Origin: Glebionis coronaria
Lineage: Eukaryota > Streptophyta > Magnoliopsida > Asterales > Asteraceae
Direction: 5' to 3'
Length of the DNA: 64,000 nucleotides
NCBI GenBank assembly: GCA_025667525.1
Contig: CM046882.1
Span: 550,882,630 to 550,946,629, forward strand
The position numbers and the translations under genes were made by a program. The notes below the pieces were generated by a model. That model saw only the letters and a program-made list of their open reading frames with translations. It was not told the origin of the DNA and made no database searches. Every line of letters begins with the position of its first letter. The stretch's first letter is position 1. Positions 21,774-34,127 of the stretch are shown in pieces.

Positions 21774-24700
21774 ATGTAGTAGTACTAATATGAGAACTTT
21801 ATATATTCAAAGTGCTGATCATGTCGAAAATATTATGTTACGTTTTGCTTCCGCTTAATCTAACAATTAATGCATGTCAACATAAAATAATAATGTACGT
21901 GTTATTTTGTTAAATGATATATTAAACTGCTAAATCTTGATAAAGAAAAGAGAATATTACGTTAACTTCAATACCAATATATGAGGAGTCAACGTTTTTC
22001 CAAATATGAAAAGTCAATGTTTTAACTTCAATACCAAAATTTGTTGTTAGAATTTATGCGTTAATATATACTCTGTAACATCAGTATGTTAAATTTGGAT
22101 TGATTGACTTTGTTTTAAGTTAGTCATTTATTAATAAATAATTTAATTATTGTTTTGTATATGACATTAAGATGAAATTAAATTGAAGTCACCAAAGTGA
22201 CCAAATTGATTTCAAATTTTAGTCATACGAATTTATTTTGTGTAAAGAATGCTATTGTATATTTTACTAGTTGGTAGAGATTATGAATTTTACCCAAAGG
22301 AAAAATTATTCTTCTATAACTAATAAAATTAAAAGTTGAAAATTGATACATTTTTGTCATGTGTGTGTAGTTATCCAAAGATGCTTTATACATTTGACAA
22401 AGTATATTTTATTTTCTTGCCAAGTTTTATAGCATTCTAATAAAGATGATATATTGTTGTGTTTACCCAAAGGAAACCAATTATATATATTTCAATTATT
22501 TATCTCAAAAAAAATTTTAACTAGTAAACATATACATTTTGCAGCAATTAACCTTCACTCTCAAGCTTCTTCTGTTACTTTGTTCACCGGTGTGAATTTC
22601 TCTGAATGGAGCGAACAAGTCACTTTCCATTTGGGTGCTTTAGATCTTGACTTGGCGCTAATGGAGGATAAGCCTGCTGACCTTACTGATAAAAGTACAG
22701 AGGCTCAAAAATCATACCATAAGGCATGGACAAGGTCTAACAGACTTTGCTTGAACTTTATGTGGATGTCAATTGCCAACAACATTAAGTCTACTCTTAC
22801 TGACATTGAAAATCAGAATGCTAAAGATTTTCTTACGTTAGTGGAAAAGAAGTTTCGTTCTGTTGACAAAGCACTAGCAGGGACACTTATGGCTGAACTC
22901 ACTACCATGAAATTTGATGGTACAAAGAGTATGCAGCAACATGTCCTTGACATGACTAATAACGCGGCAAGACTTAAGGCACTAGGTATGAATGTGGATG
23001 ACTCTTTCTTGGTGCAATTCATTATGAATTCACTTCCTTCTGAATATGGACCGTTCCACATCAATTATAACATACTAAAGGATAAATGGAATATTGATGA
23101 ACTGTCTAGTAAGCTTATTCAAGAGGAGTCAAGGCTAAAGAAACAAAGAGTTCATTCCGTTAACTTGGTGAATCAAAGAATTGATAAGAAGCTCAAACCA
23201 AAACCCAAGAACTTTAAGAAGAAACAACATGGTACAACCTCGAAGTTTGCTAATGCTGAAAAAAAGGAACAAAGGGACGACAAATGCAAATTTTGCAAGA
23301 AAGAGGGACATTTCCAAAAGGATTGTCTTAAGCGTAAGGCTTGGTTTGAAAAGAAAGGTATACATTATGTTTCTGTATGCTTTGAATCAAACTTGCCTGA
23401 AATTCCTTCTAATACTTGGTGGTTTGATTCTGGTGCTACTACTCACGTTTCTAATATTATGCAGGGATTCCTTACAATCCAAACCAAAAGCCCAACTAAT
23501 AATTTTCCCTTTATGGGGAACCGAATGAAGGCCCCGATTGAAGGCGTAGGGACTTATCGACTGAATTTAGATACTGGGTTTCACTTGGATCTAATGAATA
23601 CTCTCTATGTACCTTCAATTTCTAGAAATTTAATTTCTATTCCGAGACTTGATGTTAGTGGTTATACTTTTGGCGGTGGAAATAGTCGTTTTAATTTATA
23701 TAAGAATAAATCCTTTATTGGTTATGGTATTCTTATTGATAATTTATATAGATTAAAGCTTGATGATGTTTTTTTTGAATCTCTATTTACTGTTGAACAT
23801 AATGTTGGAATGAAACGTAGTATGGTGAATGAAAATTCTGCATTCTTGTGGCATAGACGTTTGGGTCATATATCCAAAGAAAGATTACAAAGATTGGTGA
23901 AGAACGAGATTCTACCAAATCTAGACTTCACTGATTTTGGCTTATGTGTGGAATGCATTAAGGGTAAGCAAACCAAACATAGCAAGAAAGGTGCCACAAG
24001 AAGCAGCAATCTCCTTGAAATTATACACACCGATATTTGTGGACCATTTGATACTCCATCCTTCACTGGAGAAAAATATTTTATCACCTTCATAGATGAT
24101 TTTTCACGTTACGGATATGTCTATTTGCTGCATAAAAATCTCAATCTATAAACGCCCTCGAGGTATTTGTAACTGAGGTTGAAAGGCAACTAGATAGAAA
24201 AGTGAAAATCGTAAGATCTGATAGAGGTGGTGAATATTATGGAAAGTATGATGAATCTGGACAGTGTCCTGGTCCCTTTGCAAAGTTCCTCGAAAGTCGT
24301 GGCATATGTGCTCAATATACTATGCCAGGCACACCACAACAAAATGGTGTGGCGGAAAGGCGAAATAGAACATTAATGGAGATGGTTAGGAGCATGATAA
24401 GTAAAACCTCTTTACCCAAAAGTTTGTGGATATATGCACTTAAAACCGCAGTGTATCTATTAAATAGGGTTCCTAGTAAGTCAGTTCCAAAAACTCCTTT
24501 TGAGTTATGGACTGAAAAGAAACCTAGTTTGAGACACCTGCATGTTTGGGGTTGTCCAGCAGAAGCACGAGTTTACAATCCACAAGAAAAGAAATTGGAT
24601 TCTCGAACCGTTAGCGGTTACTTCATTGGTTACCCAGAGAAGTCCAAAGGGTATAGGTTTTATTGTCCCAACCATAGTTCTAGAATTGTTGAAACAGGCA

Positions 24701-26932
24701 ATGCCAAATTTCTAGAAAATGGTGAAGTTAGTGGGAGTGTTGAAAATCAAGTTGTGGATATTAATGAAATAAGGGATGATGATCCATCTCCCATACATGC
24801 TCAAAAATCCACACTTGCACCAGATGTTGTTCCTGTATCTCAAAATCAAGAACAACATTTGAATAATGAAGAAACACCTCGTGAAGAAAATAACTTACCA
24901 ACTCAGACAAGTGAACCAGTTGGAATAGCTTTGAACAATCCTACAAGGGTTAGAAAGTCAGCTATCCCTGACGATTATATTGTTTACTTGCAAGAGACAG
25001 ATTTTGATATTGGTATCGATAATGATCCTGTATCGTTTTCACAGGCCATAAAAAGTGATAAGTCTAAATTATGGATTGACGCTATGGAAGAAGAGTTGAA
25101 ATCAATGGCTCAAAATAAAGTCTGGGATCTTGTAAACTTGCTAGAAGGTTCTAAAAGAGTTAGGTGTAAATGGGTTTATAAGACCAAACGCGACTCTAAA
25201 GGCAATGTTGAAAGATATAAAGCTAGACTTGTAGCCAAAGGTTGTACTCAGAAAAGTGGCATTGATTACCATGAGACTTTTTCACCCGTCTCAAAGAAGG
25301 ATTCATTGAGAATAATATTGGCATTAGTGGCTCATTTTGACTTGGAGCTACATCAAATGGATGTGAAAACCGCTTTTTTGAATGGAAATCTTGAGGAAGA
25401 AGTTTATATGGAACAACCTGAAGGGTTTTCCATTGATGGTAAAGAAAATATGGTGTGTAAATTAAAGAAATCAATATATGGACTTAAACAAGCTTCTAGA
25501 CAATGGTATATTAAGTTCAATGATACCATTACATCTTTCGGTTTTGAAGAAATCATCGTTGATCGATGCATATACCGCAAGATCAGTGGGAGCAAGTTAA
25601 TATTTTTGGTTCTATATGTTGATGATATCTTGCTTGCGACTAATGATTTTGGTTTATTGCATAAGACTAAAGAATATCTTTCTAAGAATTTTGAAATGAA
25701 AGATATGGGTGAGGCATCCTATGTGATTGTAATTTCTATATTCCATGATAGATCTCAAGGTATATTAGGATTGTCTCAAAAGGCCTATATCGATAAAATT
25801 CTTGAGAGATTCAATATGAGCAGATGCTCGGATGGTATAGTCCCTATTCAAAAGGGAGACACGTTTAGTCTTAAACAATGTCCAAAGAATGATGTGGAAC
25901 GAAAGGAAATGGAAAACATTCCATATGCTTCAGTTGTGGGCAGTTAAATGTATCTACAAACTTGCACTAGACCCGACATCAGTTTTGCGATCGGGATGTT
26001 GTGTAGATATCAAAGTAATCCCGGTATTCATCACTGGAAAGCTGCAAAGAAAGTATTGAGATATCTTCAAGGAACAAAGGATTATATGCTTACTTATAAG
26101 AGGTCTAATCACTTGGAACTGGTTGGATATGCTGATTCTGATTATGCTGGATGCAAAGATAGTGGAAAGTCAACGTTTGGCTATGTGTTTCAACTAGCTG
26201 AAGGATCTATTTCTTGGAAAAGTGCCAAACAATCGATCATTGCTGCATCTACTATGGAAGCAGAATTTGTAGCTTGTTATGAGGCTACCAATCATGCATT
26301 ATGGCTGCGGAATTTTATTTCAGGGCTTGGGGTTGTCGACACTATAAGCAAGCCGCTGAAAATGTATTGTGATAATACCGCAGCAATTTTATTCTCTAAG
26401 AATGATAAGTACTCCAAAGGTGCAAAACATATGGATATTAAGTTCTTTATCGTCAAAGAGGAAATTCAGAAACAAAGAGTGTATCTAGAACATATTAGTA
26501 CGGATCTGATGATTGCAGATCCTCTTACCAAGGGTTTACCACCAAAGGCATTTATGCAACATGTCCCTAGGTTGGGTCTTGGTTGTATTGATAACTAATT
26601 ATGATGTTCTAAACACTTTTTGAGCTCAATAAATTGTTTCTGATTTTATTTCTTATTATTTATGTTATTATGCATGCATTTGTGTTTTAATAAGAAATAT
26701 TTATGAATTATCATAACAATTATGTGGACTGTATGATTGTTTATATATAATTATGAATCTAACATGATGAACTCATAATGTTGTGATGTATGGAAGGGAG
26801 TATACGAGTATACTGTGTATGACCGCCATAATCCTCACTATGTAGTTAGTTGTTTCAAGATACTTATGATGTATAACGGTTTCAAGATTAAATTGCTAGC
26901 CTTATGTTATACCATTAAGTAGTATCATGTCA

Positions 26933-26942
26933 AGTGGGAGAA
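26933..26942 (+). other. Polypurine tract
   Basis: AGTGGGAGAA directly before the 3' LTR, the expected plus-strand priming site. Confidence 0.8.
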
Positions 26943-27370
26943 TGTAAGATAATATATTATTATAAGATGATATATTATCCCATATTATGTGTGACATGAT
27001 AATATCTAATTAATTATAATTGATTTGCACTTAATGGTATTTGATATCTTTCCCGTTATAAATGTTTGTAATGATGGAAATACTAACCTAATAGTCCTTA
27101 TATAAACTATGTCCTCACCCTGCCCAAAACACACAAAAGAAAACACCGTAGAATTATTTGGCTCTCCATCAAGCTCTCTACAATAAATTGGGTCAAGGGT
27201 GAGAAACTAGTTTATGCTTTGAGGTGTTCTCTACGTCATGTCAACACCATCTATGGCTTCCAGTATGTTATACTTTTTATTATTATTTATGTGATTATTA
27301 TCTAATTCTAAAATCTTGTGGCATAATAATTTAATGTGTTTATCAATTAATGTTTAATATAGTTATTACA
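26943..27370 (+). repeat. 3' LTR of the copia element
   Basis: Same length as the 5' LTR. Among its differences, the equivalent of the donor reads CCAGTATG instead of CCGGTATG, leaving GT intact. Confidence 0.95.
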
Positions 27371-27576
27371 GGTCTCCCCTCCAAGTATTCATGCACGGTG
27401 GAACCTCATGACCTATATAGGCTATTTGGCTAATTAAAACAGATTTTCATAGAAACATAAGTCTTTTCAAATTATCAAACCAGTTTCATGAACATGAATC
27501 CAGATTACTTAGAACTTACGAAATTCCGCTGCTATTAGTCTTATATGCTTACGTTATTCCATGTCATACTTGTATA

Positions 27577-28122
27577 TAGGGGTGGCAATTTCTGACCCGA
27601 CACGAAACCCGACCTGAAACCGACACGAAAATTAACAGGTTTGGGTTGAGTATAATAAATTTTGGGTCAGGTTTGGGTCGACCTATCTGACCCGTTTATT
27701 AAACAGGTTAGGTTTGGGTTAGAATTAAATTAAGCGGGTCGACCCGGCAACCCGTTTAAGATTTTTTTCTTATATTAAAAATGATTAATATTTTCTCATA
27801 CGTGTTAACTAGGTTAAACAGGTCGAACCTAAACCCATTTAACATGTTAACACGTGTAATGTGCCTATTTTTGTATATAAAACTTGTTAAACGGGTTAAC
27901 CCGAAATCCGTTTAACCTATTCAACCCATGTAACCTATTTAACGCCAACCTAAATATATATATGGGTTAAATGGGTTAGGTTCGGGTTATGTGTAAACAG
28001 GTTAGGGTTGACATAGCTGACCCGATTATTTAAATGGGTCAGGTTCGGGTCGAGAATTTCTGACCCGCCAACCTGACAACCCGAACCCGCTAACCCGAAC
28101 CCGACACGAGTTGCCACCCCTA
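27577..28122. mobile_element. hAT-type non-autonomous element, 8-bp TSD
   Basis: Termini TAGGGGTGGCAA and TTGCCACCCCTA are perfect inverted repeats, flanked by CTTGTATA on both sides (27569-27576, 28123-28130). The interior is full of GGGTCAGGTTTGGGT and its reverse complement. 8-bp duplications fit hAT. No transposase. Confidence 0.92.
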
Positions 28123-28633
28123 CTTGTATATCCGTGCACTGAGCGTTATGCTCAGCCGTTTTCCTTTCATGTTTCCAGACGGCAGGTACTCAAGGGCGCC
28201 CGTAGACTTTTAGCGTACGTGCATATGGATTGGAAGCTTTCTAGCCTTCTCTACTTTATGCATTTCATCATACATTTTGCTACTTATTTCTATGGACATT
28301 GTTTAGTCTTTTTTCTTTACAGTACTTATGTTTGTATGTGATTATTGTAATATGTTTTTATTAAAATTATACATTGTTTCTCACATTTCCATTGTTTTAA
28401 AAAATTTGCATCCTCATTAAGACCAAAACATTCCCAAATAGGGATACTACACTTATGAGACACCGAATCAATGTAATCATGACTTCTTCGTCGGCAAAGT
28501 TTCGATACATCTTGCTAGTAAAAAGGAAATTTTTTACTTTGGTGGATGACAAAGAAGTTATTTTTTTAGGGATTAAATGAAGATGAACTTGAGAAAACTT
28601 TCATGTCTTCATCCTTTGCTTAACAGACTTTTA
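28123..28633. other. Continuation of the host repeat, no gene
   Basis: 28133-28200 has a GAGCGTTATGCTC hairpin and CAGACGGCAGGTACTC, resembling the R/U5 of a long LTR. A 76-codon frame (28111-28341) is not convincing. Confidence 0.35.
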
Positions 28634-29408
28634 GGGATGCTTGGTTGAAGGTATTAGAGGTAAGTAAAGGGAATTATAATAAAAAATGATGCTTGGTAAT
28701 GTAAGATGTCAATCATCCATTACCCTACAAATTTATTACCTAATTCTTACTTTTTACCCCATTATCCCACACCTCCTAAATACATAGAATTTTTATTAAA
28801 GTGTTTAAATAATAACTGATAATAAAATATTATGCAACTGATTATATATCGTACATGAATATTGCAAAAAAATATGTTCGAATAATTTTCGTAACATGGC
28901 GTCTACGTATACAATTCATATATATCCAGTCCATGGTAAGACTTGTAAGATAACTATATGGATGCTTCATCAACATATTTATTAGATTTTATATATATTT
29001 TTTACTTCAAAACTTGACTATGCGGTATATATTTTGTTTAATTTGTATCCTAAATTTAATTTCTAACGTCAGTTATTAACATGTTGTATACATTTTATTT
29101 GATACCTTATGTTTGGGTAAAGGGACTAATCCCGGTAAAATAAAATGATGTTTTCTTTTACCGGGATTAACATGTTGTATCATTATGTTCGGAAACTATA
29201 ATGATGTTTTCTTTCTATTATTTATTTGGCGTTAATTGCTCTCACTTGAAGTTGTTTTTTTATCAAAAATAAATACAAAAGTCTATAATATTATATACAT
29301 TCTTAGATTTAATCAAGCAACATTAATGCAATGATATACCACAATTATATTCCTTAGTATACCCTTTGCAATTCCCTTTCTCATTCCTCTATTTGAACCA
29401 AGCATGCC
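28634..29408. mobile_element. Candidate TIR element (MITE-like)
   Basis: The left end GGGATGCTTGGTTGAAGG through AAAGGGAATT pairs with the right end, whose reverse complement is GGCATGCTTGGTTCAAATAG through AAAGGGAATT, about 45 bases of imperfect TIR. Flanks are TTA at left (28631-28633) and TTTA at right (29409-29412), suggestive of a TTA duplication with one base of slack. Inside, 29127-29140 and 29156-29169 form a perfect 14-base inverted repeat with a 15-base loop. Confidence 0.55.
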
Positions 29409-30450
29409 TTTAGTTTTATTTCACAAAATGAGTAGACCTTGACACCGGATGCCGTAAACTATACCCACAAAGATAAGAGGAGCACCAAGGTTTCAGGCTC
29501 AGAGGAGCAAGGAGCAGCAAATGAAATAGGCACGACCTGAGATTCGAACTCGTGAACCACAAATTCTCTCTAGTGCGCTAATAGATTTTAAATAAATACC
29601 AACAAAAGCAATGCGCTAATAGATTTTAAATAAATACCAACAAAAGCAATGCCGTTTGATAACTGTCAGTTTTGTTAACTTGATCGGTCGCTAATTCGCA
29701 TACGATTACAGCACAAACACTTTATGATATTATAATGACTAACACACATGTTTAACATTAAACACTATTAAGGTTTATATACAAAAAATTATGTTACTTT
29801 TTTTTACGTTTCTTCAAAGACTAATGTTCATTTTATGTAATATTCTCGTTGTTCTTGCTGTTTTGAATAATAAAATTGTTGTCCCTGGAGTGTTTTTGAA
29901 AACTATTTCATTAGTAGCATTAAAGAGACTTTTACTTAATACGGAGTAAATTCAAGATATAAAGAAAAGTGAGTAAACTTAATATGGATAAAGGTAAAAT
30001 TCAAACATCTTTTCCTTTATGAATACTTATCTATATAGTTAACGATATGATAATTGGTCTGACAATCTCGTGACTCGACCGAGTTGATCTGATGGTCGAA
30101 CCTGTAACTTGGTGACTTGATTGGCTTGATCCGGTGATTGATACCGTGATTCGATGACTCGATCAGGTTGTCTCGGTGGTTGTATCACTTTCTCTTTAAT
30201 AAAAAATAACAACCACCCCACACTCTTGAAAGTTTGCCACATTTGAAGGAATCTTTGATGTTTGCCACATTTAAAATTTAACTCTTATTTGAAACAGATG
30301 TATCGTTTATGACAGTTGAGTGAGTATTTGAATTGCATAGACATCGACATAAAGACGTCATCATTTTGTACCTTTTTCCTGAGATGACATTTTGCGTTTC
30401 CTACACATTGTAATATCATGTGTGCTCGAACCACCTTTTATGGGTTATTG
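29409..30450. other. No gene seen; short local duplications
   Basis: GCGCTAATAGATTTTAAATA is repeated directly (29574 and 29612). 30060-30180 has recurring GACTCGAT/TTGAT motifs. Nothing coding was recognised. Confidence 0.4.
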
Positions 30451-30544
30451 TGTTTGCCAAACTATACAAAAAGTGCTATTTAAAACGGTGGAGGTGAAAA
30501 TCGTTTTATTAAGCCCGTTATAAAATGCATTTTTTCTACTAGTG
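30451..30544. mobile_element. Possible CACTA 3' terminus
   Basis: Ends ...GCATTTTTTCTACTAGTG; the reverse complement CACTAGTAGAAAAAATGC matches a frequent CACTA terminal pattern. No partner end was found, so this may be a truncated copy. Confidence 0.3.
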
Positions 30545-30769
30545 ATATACAGTCGATCGATGACCAGCCTGTGGGTACCGAGTGGATTAGGAAAGATATT
30601 GTATTAACAATCCTATATATGCATAACTGTATGTTCACTGAGGCAAGTCGGGAACCATGTTCTAAAAGGACCAGGTACACAAAAACACTTAACGTAAAAA
30701 TCAATGTACGTATTTTGCAAAATTTAAGACTGAAACATAATCATCCGGGCTAGAAGAAACCGTGGCTCG

Positions 30770-32043
30770 TGGGGCACCCCTATTTCTGTCACCCTATATG
30801 TTAGGCTAGCATCAAGTTGTTCAAATTCGTGTTACTCACTTCAATACTTGAAATCACAACACACACAAGACTTTGCTTCTTGTTTAATCTAAGTACATAG
30901 TCTATTTGTGATCTTAATTGCAGGCTAGCTATGAGAATAATCAATGTAGTATAATACGGTGACATCTTTACTAACTCGAAACAACACAAGGATGAATATC
31001 AATTTGAAATGCCGTCAATAACAAAGTGTTGCTCCTTAACTTCAGATTAAAGAAAATAGCGTAAGAAAAGTTACAGAAGCCGATATAAACCATCTTATTA
31101 GACGCTAATACATAACAGACATTTCTTTCGTTAAAAAAGCAGATACCAACCATAATTCATCTTTTGTGCCTCCTCTTTGGCTCTTTGCAGGCTCTTTGCC
31201 TAAGCTCTCTATTCGATTTCCGCAGCAGCTTTGTATAACTACAATTGTCAACTTTGAACAAGTTTAGATTGGCGAAAATTTTCATGTTAGCAGCAACGAG
31301 ACCTCTAACAAATAGTGTTATCTCAACTTTGAACAAGTTTAGATAGTCTAACATTGTCATGCTAGCAACTAGACCTCTAACACATAGTGTTATACTACCT
31401 AATATAATACCCATGGTCTGGATGAATATAATTACTTTGCCAATTATACTTCGAGTTGTTTCCAGACAAAAAATCACCTTTGAATCTTATTTTTCAATTG
31501 TGTTCTGACTACCGGAATAACCAAGACCTCGTATAATAGGATTGTAAACATACAAATAAGAATAGGCAATAAGAGAGTCGGTATATGCGACTACTCAGTG
31601 ATTAAAAGATTGAAAATATAGTTGAAAAATACAATAACCAAGGCTATTGAGGTGATGACAAATTCCTTCTTATGCATAAGCTAGTGAGGGGAGGAAGTTA
31701 CCTAACATGGTAAAGAAGAACATCAAATTCACAGCTTTTGCAATATTAACATTATAAATGGTAATATCGGTAGTTATATCTACCGATATCATCATTGTTT
31801 GCAAAATTAGGATATGAAAAGTACTTATGTTCAAAACGGGGAACTGAAACTTACCTTATTGAAGAAGGCGTGTTGTCTCTATTAAGACCACAACAATGAA
31901 AAGTAGAGATGCTGCGCTTAGGTAGCATCCAACCCATGAAATGTCGTTTACACCGGCAGAGCACCAAGTCATCTTGCTAGTGAAGGTACGTTGTTTAATG
32001 ATTCAAAAGATAGGATGTTCACTAGATTGTGTGATTGCTTCAA
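30770..32043 (-). pseudogene. Possible degenerate multi-exon membrane-protein gene, unidentified
   Basis: On the minus strand, three hydrophobic segments look like exons. The first (about 31975-31857) is MTWCSAGVNDISWVGCYLSA followed by ASLLFIVVVLIETTRLLQ. The second (about 31755-31700) is NIAKAVNLMFFFTMLG before a GTAACTT donor-like site. The third (31477-31157) starts FCLETTRSIIG, continues IFIQTMGIILGSITLCVRGL, and contains an internal duplication of LNLFKVEITLFVRGLVA. These could be transmembrane segments of one protein. I do not recognise the family, and no complete frame exists. Could also be chance open frames. Confidence 0.25.
31250..31395. repeat. Tandem duplication of about 73 bp
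   Basis: CAACTTTGAACAAGTTTAGAT through ACCTCTAACA-ATAGTGTTAT occurs twice (about 31250-31321, 31323-31395) with about 15% divergence by eye. Confidence 0.8.
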
Positions 32044-33128
32044 TGTTGACAGGTCTTTAATCCATGTGATTTCCAGGATCGTTCATATCAAACACGCATC
32101 ATGATCTTGATCATAATCATCAGGAAATAAAAATAAGAACAAAGAAGATGGGAATATGAACCCTAATAAATCTGTTCTTATTGAATGGGTTAATTTGCTT
32201 CACAGAATTCGTACATATATATAATGAATGAAACGGTGCCTTGTGATGGTTCTGCAAAACCAACAGTCGTGCCCTTACTATATAACCGTTCCTTGACTAA
32301 CTATTTGGGTCTGGGCCTAAATATCTAAATCGTGATGTTCAGCCCATACATACTAATACACAGTAATATTTTACAGAATAAACAAAAGATTTGTGGATTA
32401 ATTTTCAACATTCCCCCTTAATCCATAAATCTTTGTCTTCTTTAATCTCTAGTTCTTGATTAAGCATGCCTTGCTGTTGAGAGTCAAACTCGTCCGGCCA
32501 ATGATTGTTAATCCCGCCTTCTGCTAATAACAATCAATCCCGCTTCCTGAATCTGACAAACAAACCTGCTTCCGCTGTTAATCGTCTTCCTCATTTAATT
32601 TTCTACTTCTTTCTTTTTCCTTCTGCTTTCGTGTTCCTCCCTTTTCTTCCTCCTCCGAATCTTTCTTGTTCCTGATGCTTCAATCTTCTTTCTATTCTGA
32701 AATCCGCTGCCTCTTTCTTCTACTTTCTTTCATCTTCAAAACAGCATCCATGGCATATCTTGAGTGTTCTCCTGTTTGCGGGGCGAATTAAACCAACTGC
32801 TTACTGCAGTTCCTTGGTTTCCTAATTCCCGCGCAAAAACTGAACAAACTCCTTCTAAATCTGCCTCTTCTGTTCGCTGCTTTTTTCTTTCAAAAAAAAG
32901 GGCAGGATCCTCTTGATTGATCATGAATTCTTGTTGTTGTTTGATCCCTTGGCTTTGATACCAATGTTGAGAGGTCTTTAATCCATGTGATTTCCGGGAT
33001 CGTTCATATCAAACACGCATCATGATCTTGATCATAATCATCAGGAAATAAAAATAAGAACAAAGAAGATGGGAATATGAACCCTAATAAATCTGTTCTT
33101 ACTGAATGGGTTAATTTGCTTCACAGAA
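32044..33128 (-). mobile_element. TRIM-type mini LTR element, one LTR truncated
   Basis: Read on the minus strand: a partial 5' LTR (33128-32965), PBS TTGGTATCAAAGCC (32964-32951), an internal region of about 550 bases without a coding domain, a purine tract AAGGGGGAA (32419-32411) and a 367-base 3' LTR (32410-32044; TGTTGAAAAT...TGTCAACA). The 5' LTR copy keeps only the last 164 bases. The LTR shares blocks with the 34.1-37.3 kb array (GGCACGACTGTTGGTT, AGAACCATCACAA, GGCACCGTTTCAT). Confidence 0.75.
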
Positions 33129-34127
33129 ATCATACCGGTTAGTGTAATATATATAGGTCTGATTGTAAACATTTGTAAGTAACCCATTCATTATTAATAT
33201 CAAATATATTAGGGTTCATCCAATCTTCTGTTCTTATTTTGTGTATGATGATATGATGATTGTTTCGTGATGGCTGTTTGATCATTCGATCCTGGAAAAC
33301 CCGATGCAAGACCTGTGCAACATTCAAGTGTGAGGGAAGAAATAAGAATAGACTCCCGGAAAATGATATCACAAATGATTCAAGAAGGAATTAGTGGGGA
33401 AATAAAGACATCAAATAATTGAGGCTCTTTTTCCTGAACTAGCAAATGATTCATTTCGAAATGTATTTCCCGAAATAGCAAACTGTAAACTTTTATAAAG
33501 CCAGTTATCTAAAGATCAAAACACCAAGATATATGTTCGGCCAATTCAGCGTCTTTTAGTCTTTTTGAATAGATTTGAACAAAAAATATCTTAAGTATAA
33601 CCTAGTCGCCAAAAATAGTTCAGCCCAACTAATGTTAAAACTAAATATTTGATCAGTTTCACAGAAGTACTACGAGTAGTCGAGTACTGCACAATGGTGA
33701 CATGACGCTTTTTTTTAAATAAATTTTTAAGTTTGAGTAACAAAGTATTATTAGATTAGTACTCATACCGGTCACATTTATTTTCGGGCCAGACGTGTTG
33801 GGTGTGAACCTTCTTGTTGAACAGGGAAGGGTAGACAAGGTAACTGGTAACATAATGGAATGGATACACCATGTGTATATATAGCATGATCGGGGTGCAT
33901 AAATAGCAACCAGTCCCAGCTGAAAGATCATACATGGCCATATTTTCCCTGGATTCATTTAGGCATATTGTGGCAATGCCTGAAGTGTCCGTGTTTCAAA
34001 GAAAGGTGGGAAGATGGTTGGTTCAAGTAACGGGTCGTTTTATAGCACTAATAAAACAGGAACACTTGCGCATATAATAACCCATTTGACCCTTTTAGGA
34101 AAGTTGACTCATTTCCAATCAAACGCA
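33129..34127. other. Flank between TRIM elements, partial LTR-like end
   Basis: 33129-33316 resembles the 3' end of another TRIM-type LTR (GATCCTGGAAAACCC ... CCTGTGCAACA) but no PBS follows. The rest shows no recognised gene. Confidence 0.4.

Larger units (their letters stand above)
21333..22544 (+). other. Predicted leader intron spanning LTR end, PBS and leader
   Basis: Donor GTATGTTATAC at 21333, acceptor TACATTTTGCAG ending 22544, length 1212 bases, AT-rich. The phase is exact: last exon-1 base G plus CA gives an Ala codon. The intron includes the PBS, so spliced RNA would not be a reverse-transcription template. Prediction only. Confidence 0.55.
21308..26598 (+). pseudogene. Copia gag-pol, predicted spliced, with two lesions
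   Basis: Predicted exon 1 is ATG 21308 to 21332 (MSTPSIAS) inside the 5' LTR. A G/GTATGT donor and a TTTTGCAG acceptor at 22544 join it in frame to INLHSQASSVTLFTG. Gag follows with a UBN2-like region and CCHC knuckle CKFCKKEGHFQKDC (23285-23326). Then come protease (DSGA, 23426), GAG-pre-integrase (LWHRRLGHISKERL), integrase (HTDICGPF at 24028; [19 protein letters not shown]), RT ([29 protein letters not shown]) and RNase H (DSDYAGCKDSGKST, STMEAEFVA, YCDNTAAI), ending at TAA 26596-26598. One base is missing near 24134 (integrase), so the frame ends at TAA 24149-24151. Codon 25945-25947 is TAA where copia proteins have Leu in GSLMY. An unspliced frame upstream of 22545 has no ATG, which favours the splice model. 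Confidence 0.85.
21013..27370 (+). mobile_element. Complete Ty1/copia LTR retrotransposon, TSD GGTCT
   Basis: Two 428-base LTRs (21013-21440, 26943-27370) begin TGTAAGATAATA and end TTATTACA. They differ at about eight positions by eye (roughly 98% identity), so the insertion is young. The 5-bp duplication GGTCT flanks it perfectly (21008-21012, 27371-27375). It has a PBS, a purine-rich tract before the 3' LTR, and gag-protease-integrase-RT-RNase H order. The coding region has a frameshift and a nonsense codon, so this copy cannot move by itself as read. Confidence 0.97.

Noticed and set aside
23135..25595. Minus-strand ORFs opposite the copia gag-pol
   Set aside because: Shadow frames of the plus-strand retrotransposon coding region.
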